Positions 1-5,592 of a DNA stretch of 7,539 bases are shown here, in pieces. The notes beneath the pieces are model-generated. The model saw only the letters and a program-made list of their open reading frames with translations, did not search any database and was not told where the DNA came from. Source of the stretch: Chitinivibrionales bacterium (GTDB lineage Bacteria > Fibrobacterota > Chitinivibrionia > Chitinivibrionales > WJKA01); contig WJKA01000252.1 in NCBI GenBank assembly GCA_014729375.1, positions 1 through 7,539 on the forward strand, read 5' to 3'. The position numbers were made by a program, and so were the translations under genes. Numbering within the stretch: position 1 is the first letter of the stretch; each line of letters starts with the position of its first letter.

Positions 1-72
1 ATAGCCCGATTTTTTATCGTAATTGAATCGTAGTTTACGTTATACAATTATTTTGATTGTTGGACGCCGATG

Positions 73-286
73 ACGCTAATCTGGCCGATTATCGCTGATA
101 GGTAGTAAGAACAGAAGATCACCACAGAGTTACAGAGGACACTGAGATTTAAGATTTAGAGAGGTGCAGTTATTTCTTTGAAAATCAGATATTTTTCTCT
201 GTGAACTCTGTGACTCAGTGGTGAATTCATCATCACAATGTACCTTTCTGACCAGCGAATATCAGCATGATCAGCTTCATTAGCGT
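73..286. repeat. Nested imperfect inverted-repeat element
   Basis: Two inverted repeats are nested. The outer arms are 73-100 and 260-286; read on opposite strands both begin with 'acgctaat' and end with 'gctgata', and about 22 of 28 positions agree by hand alignment. The inner arms are 119-147 and 196-224, both of the form 'tcaccac..gagt.acagag', with 24 of 29 positions agreeing. The 48-base centre (148-195) is unpaired. From memory, CACAGAG-type and GCTAAT-type palindromic repeats recur in intergenic DNA of many environmental bacteria, so this is probably a repeat-family insertion of REP or MITE type. No transposase is nearby. As RNA or cruciform DNA it would form one long interrupted hairpin. 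Confidence 0.7.
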
Positions 287-315
287 TCTATTTTGGACAA
301 GAGTGATCATATTTA

Positions 316-344
316 TTGACAATACTTATCAAAGTATTTATTAT
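316..344 (+). promoter_or_regulatory. Sigma70-type promoter with a palindrome in the spacer, upstream of pilZ
   Basis: TTGACA at 316-321 matches the -35 consensus exactly. It is followed by a 17-base spacer and TATTAT at 339-344, which matches TATAAT at five of six positions. Transcription would start near 351, giving a leader of about 33 bases before the PilZ start codon at 384. The spacer region carries a palindrome, AATACTT (321-327) and AAGTATT (332-338), separated by four bases. That placement suits a repressor operator. The promoter assignment rests on consensus match and position only. Confidence 0.6.
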
Positions 345-383
345 CTAAATTAAAACCCGAACTTAAAAAAAAGAGCTCAGACC

Positions 384-728
384 ATGAAAGACCAGCGCGC
401 GTATGAACGGATTCGATGCTCGCACTATCTGAAAGTGTATGAAGACAAGACCGGTAATTGCATCGGCTCGGTATTCGACGTTTCAAAACGCGGTATCAGA
501 ATTATTCATGAATCGCCAATACCCGACACAAAAATGATTGACCTTAAAATCCTTCTTCCCGATGAAAGCATTCTTGGCGATGCAATCACAATCATTGCCG
601 AAAAACGCTGGACAAAAACCCGTGAACATGACGGCATTCATGAAAGCGGTTTTGAAATTATCGGCGAAGTCGGTACCGGTCTCTATTCTATTCAAGCGCT
701 GGTGAATGACCTTAAGAAAACCCCCTGA
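384..728 (+). CDS. Single-domain PilZ protein, probable cyclic-di-GMP receptor
   Basis: This 114-residue protein has the PilZ layout. The N-terminal arginine motif is R5-A-Y-E-R9 (RxxxR). The second binding motif is D32-V-S-K-R-G37 (D/NxSxxG). A beta-strand-rich segment follows, with W76 and a 'GFEII' strand near residues 89-93. In the family these two motifs clamp an intercalated cyclic-di-GMP dimer, and stand-alone PilZ proteins pass the second messenger on to motility, adhesion or exopolysaccharide machinery, so this is probably a cytoplasmic effector. There is no signal peptide or membrane segment. The start follows only a weak purine stretch (about 370-375), but a good promoter sits just upstream. 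The next gene begins 169 bases on, so it is probably monocistronic. The output partner cannot be read from this window. Confidence 0.88.
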   Translation: MKDQRAYERIRCSHYLKVYEDKTGNCIGSVFDVSKRGIRIIHESPIPDTKMIDLKILLPDESILGDAITIIAEKRWTKTREHDGIHESGFEIIGEVGTGLYSIQALVNDLKKTP

Positions 729-729
729 G

Positions 730-820
730 ACCAGGGCACCGCACCTGCCGGTAACGGCAAATAATCCCTTTCGGCTCCTGGTTAATCTACCGTAACCCTT
801 TCGCTGCAAATCCAGGCAGG
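730..820 (+). other. Possible structured RNA between pilZ and the small cysteine gene
   Basis: ACCAGG (730-735) can pair with CCTGGT (777-782), enclosing a hairpin TGCCG/CGGCA (746-750, 755-759) with a GTAA loop, a GNRA-type tetraloop. The same segments have alternative partners: CCTGG (777-781) with CCAGG (812-816), and CCTGCC (744-749) with GGCAGG (815-820). Mutually exclusive pairing is typical of attenuators and riboswitches, but stems this short also arise by chance. There is no T-run that would make it a terminator, and I recognise no known riboswitch consensus. Low confidence. Confidence 0.2.
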
Positions 821-858
821 ACCCCATATACAACGGATTTTCAGAAGTGCCTTCAAAA

Positions 859-876
859 ATACATGATATCATGTAT
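859..876. promoter_or_regulatory. 18-bp perfect palindrome, candidate operator
   Basis: ATACATGATATCATGTAT is identical to its reverse complement. It ends nine bases before the ribosome binding site of the small cysteine protein. Its position suits a binding site for a dimeric regulator controlling that gene, or a hairpin in the leader that affects translation. No regulator gene adjoins it, so the function is inferred only from symmetry and place. Confidence 0.4.
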
Positions 877-885
877 ATTGGTAAA

Positions 886-891
886 AAGGAG
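886..891 (+). promoter_or_regulatory. Strong ribosome binding site fixing the start at 898
   Basis: AAGGAG lies six bases before the ATG at 898. It selects this start over the in-frame ATG at 847, which would place the palindrome at 859-876 inside the coding sequence and has no comparable site. Confidence 0.75.
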
Positions 892-897
892 AAAATC

Positions 898-1065
898 ATG
901 GCAAAAGACAAAGCAAAACCCCTCTGCAAATGGAAAAAGAAAGAGATTGCCGAGAACCTTGGTGACCTTGCCGAAATCGTCCGCGCACCAAAATATATCT
1001 GCCAGAAATGCACGCGGGTTGCACATAAGAAAAAATGGCTCTGCAATCCGGAGAAACTGATGTAA
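898..1065 (+). CDS. Small four-cysteine, lysine-rich protein (probable zinc-binding)
   Basis: The gene encodes 55 residues. C10 lies in a 'LCKWKKK' segment, a short predicted helix follows (about 16-29), then C35-Q-K-C38, and C49 in the closing 'KKWLCNPEKL' block. The four cysteines could form one zinc or iron site, with a CxxC pair in the middle. The protein is strongly basic. It resembles, from memory, small uncharacterised proteins of similar size in Deltaproteobacteria and relatives that share 'LCKWKK', 'YxCxKCxR.A' and 'K.LCKP' blocks; the function is not known to me. The start is set by AAGGAG at 886-891. A perfect palindrome lies just upstream. Its last 37 coding bases include one arm of an inverted duplication (see 1029-1121). 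Nucleic-acid binding would suit the charge and cysteines but is inference only. Confidence 0.75.
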   Translation: MAKDKAKPLCKWKKKEIAENLGDLAEIVRAPKYICQKCTRVAHKKKWLCNPEKLM

Positions 1066-1121
1066 GAGTAAGCACACGAGCAGCCTTCGCTTTTAGCTTC
1101 GGCTTGCAGAGCCATTTTTTC
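1029..1121. repeat. 18-bp perfect inverted repeat spanning the 3' end of the small gene; possible terminator
   Basis: The arm at 1029-1046 (GAAAAAATGGCTCTGCAA) is inside the coding sequence, covering the codons for K46-W-L-C49. Its exact reverse complement is at 1104-1121, with a 57-base spacer containing the stop codon. The right arm carries six Ts, so the RNA could act as an unusually large-looped intrinsic terminator. Similarity continues past the perfect arm: read on the minus strand from 1121, the frame spells KKWLCKPKL against KKWLCNPEKL in the gene. That pattern suggests an inverted duplication of the gene's end rather than a simple hairpin. Confidence 0.75.
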
Positions 1122-1193
1122 AACGTATCGGCCATACAGGGCGCCCGTGCAGTGAACTTCCGTAGCATAGTGTATTTTTAATGTACCCGAATT

Positions 1194-2201
1194 ATGGACA
1201 GAATCAGCAGACGAATATTTACTGAACGCGTATTTCAGGCAACGCTTGCCGGTATTGTGTCGAGATGGAGCATGTCTTTAGCAAAGACGCCTGACAAGCA
1301 GGCGCAGTCTCACACGGGCCTTGTATATGACAAGCGGTGCCTTGACCATATAATTTACAAACGCCACCCGGAATCCCCAAAACGGCTGATTGCGATACGC
1401 AAAGAGATGAAAAAGCGCGGGCTGGACACGCGGGTGGTCCCGCTTTCTCCGCTTGATACGTATTCGCCATGCCTTCTGTATAATCACACACAAGAGCATA
1501 TCGATAAAATAAAAGGCATTCCTGAAACCGGGGCGGTTGCCGGGCTTGCGGTCGCGGGCGCCCTTGCAGCCGTAAAAAATGTCAGTGAGGGCACTGTGCG
1601 CAATGCATTTTGCGCAATCCGTCCCCCGGGACATCATGCGGAAAATGCCGGGCATATGGAGGGGTTCTGCTATTATAACAATGTCGCTGTTGCAGCCCGG
1701 TACGCGCAAAAAAAACTCGGGCACAAAAATATCCTGATTATCGACTGGGACTACCACCACGGCAACGGCACGGAAACGTCGTTTTACGAAGACCCCACTG
1801 TTCTCTTTTTCTCAACCCATGACAAGCGCGCGTACCCCGGTACCGGCGATCCGGGCAAAAAAGGAAACGGCGCGGGCAAAGGGTACAATATCAATGTGCA
1901 CCTTGGCTGCAGGTCCGGTGACAAAGACATGATCGCGGCCTGGGAACACCACCTGTTCCCGAAACTGGAACAATTCAGCCCGGATTTTGTGCTCATTTCA
2001 GCAGGATTTGACAGCCGCAAGGATGACAGCCTGGGATGCTTTTCGGTCTCTGATTCTGGTTTTTACACGCTTACCCGGATGGCGCAGAAAATTGCCGATG
2101 ACCACTGCAACGGACGGATGGTTTCATTGCTTGAAGGCGGATATACTGTGTCCGGCCTGGCCCGGGCAGCCTGCGCGCATCTCGAGGCAATGATGCTCTA
2201 A
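1194..2201 (+). CDS. HDAC-superfamily (class II-like) deacetylase with a twin-arginine-like N-terminus
   Basis: The 335-residue protein holds the complete arginase/deacetylase catalytic set. The 'RPPGHHAE' motif supplies the charge-relay histidines H147 and H148. 'DWDYHHGNGT' gives zinc ligands D186 and H188. 'SAGFDSRKDDSLG' gives the third ligand, D278 by alignment with HDAC8. 'LEGGY' gives the transition-state tyrosine Y317. These enzymes hydrolyse N-acetyl amides on lysine, polyamines or small amines; the motifs are of the class II/bacterial HDAC-like type, and the substrate cannot be told. Residues 1-30 contain S5-R-R-I-F followed by a short hydrophobic stretch (about 14-23) and 'SLA', which looks like a Tat signal, although R24 interrupts the hydrophobic part. 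The ATG at 1194 is the first start after an in-frame stop (1179-1181) and has no clear Shine-Dalgarno sequence. The alternative ATG at 1272 would remove the putative signal but keep the whole catalytic domain. Confidence 0.9.
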   Translation: MDRISRRIFTERVFQATLAGIVSRWSMSLAKTPDKQAQSHTGLVYDKRCLDHIIYKRHPESPKRLIAIRKEMKKRGLDTRVVPLSPLDTYSPCLLYNHTQEHIDKIKGIPETGAVAGLAVAGALAAVKNVSEGTVRNAFCAIRPPGHHAENAGHMEGFCYYNNVAVAARYAQKKLGHKNILIIDWDYHHGNGTETSFYEDPTVLFFSTHDKRAYPGTGDPGKKGNGAGKGYNINVHLGCRSGDKDMIAAWEHHLFPKLEQFSPDFVLISAGFDSRKDDSLGCFSVSDSGFYTLTRMAQKIADDHCNGRMVSLLEGGYTVSGLARAACAHLEAMML

Positions 2202-2531
2202 CAAAACTGCCCCTCCAACCAGGACAGATAACTGAGGCCGGTCATTGTATTATCCAGCATCCAGTATCTCCAGATACATAGAAGCGTCTCGTCGGTTTGA
2301 GGTGAAACTTCGCCGGAATACCGGCTGTATTTATGCTGCAGTCATATAGATGAAAAATAACCAGGTGTCCTCAATCGCGGCCCAACTATCAAACTGTTAT
2401 AGAATATAATTTAATGTATTAAATCTTAACCATTAGTTTTTTGTACGCTCGTTCAGTATATTAAACATTTTCTTGGCAATTTCAAACACTTACAGTTACT
2501 TTATTGTATTTTAGTATTATGGCAGGATATA
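2202..2531. other. Intergenic region between the deacetylase and PA14-like genes
   Basis: I see no gene here. Small symmetric elements include GTATCT-CC-AGATAC (2264-2277) and GCCGG-AATA-CCGGC (2312-2325). The latter is followed by 'tgtattta' and could be a weak terminator, but its stem is only 5 bp. An exact TATAAT lies at 2405-2410 without a matching -35 box. The second half is very AT-rich and presumably carries the promoter of the downstream gene, but no clear -35/-10 pair can be defended. Confidence 0.6.
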
Positions 2532-2555
2532 GTGCCAGATAAGGGTAGAACAACT

Positions 2556-3764
2556 ATGAATTCGGCAAAAATGATTGTTTTTCTTCTCGTTTTGCTTGTT
2601 TCCTGGTCTGCACGCGGATCGATCAGGCTGTACATTGCCGAAAAAGATTCGATTGAAACTGCTCTGGGCAAATCCTTTGACAGTCTCTGGTATCGTGCTG
2701 AAGCGTATGAGTCCATTATAGACGGCACAGTCCCGTATTATGACAGTACCGAAATCTGGATCGATTCGGTCTATGATATTGGTGTTCCCGGTCTTCTGGA
2801 GCCGCAAAACGTATTTGCCTCCGAAATTCCCAATGATGCCGGCCCGCGGAACAACTATTTTGTCGCAGGCGTCGCCGACAGCTTTGTCGTTCCGGAATCC
2901 GGAACCTACACTTTCGTAATCGGCGCCAATGAAGGCATGTTTATCATGATTGACGATCAATTGCTCACTGGTGAACCCGACAGCGTGTTTTTATATCAGA
3001 CCCTTGATGAGGCCCGTGATCCGGGGCTTGGCATTGATGGTATCCCGCAGGTGGAAAGCTATTCTGTTACCACAACACTCAGTGAAGGCCCTCATGAGTT
3101 CAGGTTTTATTACTGGGAAAAAGGTTCGACCTCAAAGGCATCGATTCAATGGGTACTTCCCTCATCGCCGTCTGCATTGATGGTAATCCCGCCTGAAGTA
3201 TTCGGCGCGCGGAAAAATTACGGCCCGCTTGAAGCAGACTGGATTACTGTGGGCCCCGGCCCTGATGACGATATCTGTGCATATACCATATTTGAGGATA
3301 CCGGCACGGTATATTTCGGCGCTGTTGCACGGGGTCTCATGCCAGCAGAAACCGCATACTACCACTGGGAATTTTCAATCGATGAGGGCTTTACCGGTGA
3401 ACCCGAAATTACCACGACCGACACCATTTTCGATACGCTTCTGGTCAGACCCCCCGACAAAACCGGCGATGTAGTCGTCGATTATAAATTCTGGTTCGAA
3501 ACCAGCATGGGACGAAGTATCGATCCCATTGGGGGCGGATCGTGTCATGTGGTGATTTTTGCGGATACGTCAACGGCTATTCGGCATAAAATTTCACACA
3601 TTGCAATGTCTGATAAGGCGAATACAAAACAGGAGATATTCAACCTTCAGGGCAAAAGAATCAGAGCCAATAATCCGGAATATACTTCAAATAAGATCAA
3701 CGATTCACAGGTATGTATTTTAAAAAATAAAAATTCGATTACAAAGCACTTATTGGTGAAGTAA
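2556..3764 (+). CDS. Secreted PA14-like surface protein with a type IX-like C-terminal sorting tail
   Basis: The start at ATG 2556 gives 402 residues with a classic Sec signal peptide (hydrophobic core about residues 6-17, cleavage after 'ARG', about residue 21). Residues about 85-202 resemble a PA14-type beta-barrel: 'PESGTYTFVI', 'GMFIMIDDQLL' and 'EGPHEFRFYYWE' are the usual strand motifs, and such domains bind glycans or act as adhesin modules. A second beta-sandwich-like segment runs about 225-337. The last 45 or so residues, with 'EIFNLQGKRI' and the ending 'ITKHLLVK', look like a type IX secretion sorting domain of the type seen in Bacteroidota and fibrobacters, implying export across the outer membrane. 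An in-frame GTG at 2532 (AGGA at 2524-2527) would add eight residues before the signal; the ATG is preferred because the signal peptide starts there. GC content falls sharply at the tail. Role inferred: adhesion or glycan binding. Confidence 0.75.
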   Translation: MNSAKMIVFLLVLLVSWSARGSIRLYIAEKDSIETALGKSFDSLWYRAEAYESIIDGTVPYYDSTEIWIDSVYDIGVPGLLEPQNVFASEIPNDAGPRNNYFVAGVADSFVVPESGTYTFVIGANEGMFIMIDDQLLTGEPDSVFLYQTLDEARDPGLGIDGIPQVESYSVTTTLSEGPHEFRFYYWEKGSTSKASIQWVLPSSPSALMVIPPEVFGARKNYGPLEADWITVGPGPDDDICAYTIFEDTGTVYFGAVARGLMPAETAYYHWEFSIDEGFTGEPEITTTDTIFDTLLVRPPDKTGDVVVDYKFWFETSMGRSIDPIGGGSCHVVIFADTSTAIRHKISHIAMSDKANTKQEIFNLQGKRIRANNPEYTSNKINDSQVCILKNKNSITKHLLVK

Positions 3765-3976
3765 ATTATTATTTTATCATCGAACAGGTAATCCTAATGG
3801 TACCCGCATGGCAGTTTGCGCATTAAACCCTCTGGCATTTACGCGGCAAAGAGGATGAGATAAAAGAAAAATATTCTCATTCATTTTAGCCCATTGAAAA
3901 AAATGCGTTAATTGTTTGAGGGGAAAAAGGTTAACGAACATATTATATATTTCAATTAAAATAAGGAGCGCTTATC
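3765..3976. other. AT-rich intergenic region before the beta-barrel gene
   Basis: This stretch is non-coding. An imperfect hairpin, GGATGAGA (3853-3860) with TCTCATTC (3875-3882), is followed by a short T-rich stretch and might be a weak terminator for the PA14-like gene. Several TATTAT/TATATT boxes near 3941-3952 could be -10 elements for the downstream gene, but no -35 box lies at a proper distance. Confidence 0.4.
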
Positions 3977-5407
3977 ATGAAATCCTTCAAATTTCTCGCT
4001 GTTTTTTTATTAAGCCAGTCGCTATTTTTTGCAGCATTCGCAGAAAGCAAAGATGATGATACAACAGAACAAAAAATAGAAGCGAGCTTTAGCGGCGGAT
4101 CAAATGTCCATATCGGTCAAATTCATAAAGCGTATGCGCCTGAGGAGTTTGAGGGTGGAAATATATTGCATTCTACAAAATTCTTGACAAAAAAAGTTAT
4201 GACTTCCTGGGATATTAACTTCAACCTGGAACTTGAGTTCAATGAACGGATGAAAGTCTTTGCGGGAGCAGGCGGTGCTGTTTCTTTTGATCTTCATGCA
4301 GGCCCAACAGAATTTATTGGTTCTCAAGGACCCGGAATTAATAAAGCCAGAGGTGGATTTTTTGGTATATATAATACTTACCTGAAATATGATTTAGGCA
4401 ATATTGAAAATCCGCCGCTAAGCCTGCATGCCGGCTATTTCCCTTATATCTATTCTCAAAACAGCAAAACCTTCGGCAACTACATGTACAGGACACAGCT
4501 TTATCCATGCCTTATCTATGAGGGCTTTCCCAGTGTGCTCGGGATCAGAGCCAGCAGCACTTTATTCGAGAGCTTAAAACAGGATATAATATTCTCAAGT
4601 GAAACTGAAAAGTATCCATTTTTTGATTTTTCATTAACGTATATAGCCAGCTATACTATTTTTAACACTTTCGAGATTGGTGTTGGCGGAAGCTTATGGA
4701 GGATATTGCCAATTCAAGAGAGTTTTACGACTCCGTTCTCAGATAAATCTAGGAGAGAAAAAAAATTAACTGAATGGGCGCTCACTACAGATTCAACAAC
4801 AAGAGCAAATATTGAGAAATATTTCTATATCGAAGACGGAGATACTACCTATTATACCTTTGCCGGTCAAAAGTTAATGGCGCGATTTAATTTTGATCCG
4901 AAAGGATTTATCAAATCGGATATTTTCGGTGAAAATGATCTGGAACTTTATGGCGAAGCGATACTTTTGGGGATTAAGAATGACACAAGATACTATAAAG
5001 AAATAAGAGAGAGAATACCGGTAATGATCGGCTTTAATTTCCCCACATTTAAGCTACTGGATGTGCTGGCAGTAGAATTTGAATATTACGAATGGCCTCA
5101 CTCAACAAGTATACAGGATATAGACTGGGCTGGATATCCTGTTCCCTCTGATATTGTAGAAAGTTTCGGACTCATCGGGACTCCGGAAAAAGTTGAAAGC
5201 CTTAAAAGAAAGTATAAAGAACATGATAATTTTAAATTTGCCGTACACGCGCATAGAAGTATTGGCAAACACCTGGGAATAGGATGTAAATTTGCCCGAG
5301 ATCATACAAGACTTCCGGACTGGAATGGCAATCCCGAATGGGAAGAAAATTTTGCTCTTCCTGAACACTGGTATTATCTGTTTACCATGTCATATTCATT
5401 TAAGTGA
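3977..5407 (+). CDS. Putative outer-membrane beta-barrel protein
   Basis: This is a 476-residue exported protein. The Sec signal covers about residues 1-22 (K2-K5 positive region, hydrophobic core, 'AFA' then E23). The mature part has many alternating polar/hydrophobic strands rich in Tyr, Phe and Gly, no alpha-helical membrane segments, and ends in 'YYLFTMSYSFK', close to the aromatic C-terminal beta-signal recognised by the barrel assembly machinery. A porin-like or surface-transport role in the outer membrane is the best inference; no specific family is certain. The block 'YFPYIY...GNYMYRTQLYP' (about 154-177) reminds me of uncharacterised fibrobacter outer-membrane proteins, an unverified recollection. 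The start is well supported by AAGGAG (3963-3968) eight bases before the ATG. It precedes the glycosidase gene by 185 bases and shares its low GC content. Confidence 0.65.
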   Translation: MKSFKFLAVFLLSQSLFFAAFAESKDDDTTEQKIEASFSGGSNVHIGQIHKAYAPEEFEGGNILHSTKFLTKKVMTSWDINFNLELEFNERMKVFAGAGGAVSFDLHAGPTEFIGSQGPGINKARGGFFGIYNTYLKYDLGNIENPPLSLHAGYFPYIYSQNSKTFGNYMYRTQLYPCLIYEGFPSVLGIRASSTLFESLKQDIIFSSETEKYPFFDFSLTYIASYTIFNTFEIGVGGSLWRILPIQESFTTPFSDKSRREKKLTEWALTTDSTTRANIEKYFYIEDGDTTYYTFAGQKLMARFNFDPKGFIKSDIFGENDLELYGEAILLGIKNDTRYYKEIRERIPVMIGFNFPTFKLLDVLAVEFEYYEWPHSTSIQDIDWAGYPVPSDIVESFGLIGTPEKVESLKRKYKEHDNFKFAVHAHRSIGKHLGIGCKFARDHTRLPDWNGNPEWEENFALPEHWYYLFTMSYSFK

Positions 5408-5592
5408 AGACTTATTAAATCAAGAATATAGACATCTATTTTTTAAGTAATTTTCTGTTAATTCATCAACCGTTATAAGAAATAATTTAAAATATGGAAT
5501 CAAGAGATTATAAAACAAATCGATAAAATATTTATATTTAGCAATGAAAAACAGATCCAAATAACAAATTTTTAACTTAGGAGAATGATAAT
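5408..5592. other. AT-rich leader of the glycosidase gene
   Basis: There is no gene and no clear terminator after the barrel gene, so read-through into the glycosidase gene is possible. A weak promoter candidate is TTTAAA (5486-5491), a 17-base spacer and TATAAA (5509-5514), but AT-rich DNA yields such matches by chance. AGGAG at 5579-5583 is the ribosome binding site, nine bases before the ATG at 5593. Confidence 0.35.

Larger units (their letters stand above)
1..383. other. Intergenic region upstream of the PilZ gene
   Basis: No convincing coding frame is visible. The stretch contains a two-layer inverted-repeat structure at about 73-286 and a promoter-like sequence at 316-344, listed separately. 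The T-run at 11-16, following 'gcccga', could be the tail of a terminator whose first half lies outside the window, but this cannot be judged here. The rest is AT-rich sequence without recognisable signals. Confidence 0.7.

Noticed and set aside
729..850. Cyclic-di-GMP riboswitch next to the PilZ gene
   Set aside because: I compared both strands with the GEMM-I consensus as I remember it and found only scattered short matches, not the conserved core.
847..897. Longer start for the small cysteine protein
   Set aside because: The extension would place the perfect palindrome in coding sequence and ignore the AAGGAG located ideally for the ATG at 898.
483..1115. 210-residue open frame on the minus strand
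   Set aside because: It lies antisense to both the PilZ gene and the small cysteine gene, which have clear motifs, and its translation shows no recognisable domain. It is a shadow frame.
896..1168. 90-residue minus-strand frame containing KKWLCKPKL
   Set aside because: Not called as a gene because it overlaps the small cysteine gene almost fully and has no convincing start signal. Its KKWLCKPKL segment is reported instead as the inverted duplication.
2312..2325. GCCGG/CCGGC hairpin as the deacetylase gene terminator
   Set aside because: The stem is 5 bp, lies 110 bases after the stop and lacks a real T-tract.
2405..2410. Exact TATAAT as promoter for the PA14-like gene
   Set aside because: No -35-like hexamer occurs 16-18 bases upstream, and the region is AT-rich enough to produce it by chance.
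2532..2555. GTG start for the PA14-like protein
   Set aside because: It adds eight charged residues before a signal peptide that begins naturally at the ATG at 2556. It remains possible because AGGA lies just upstream.
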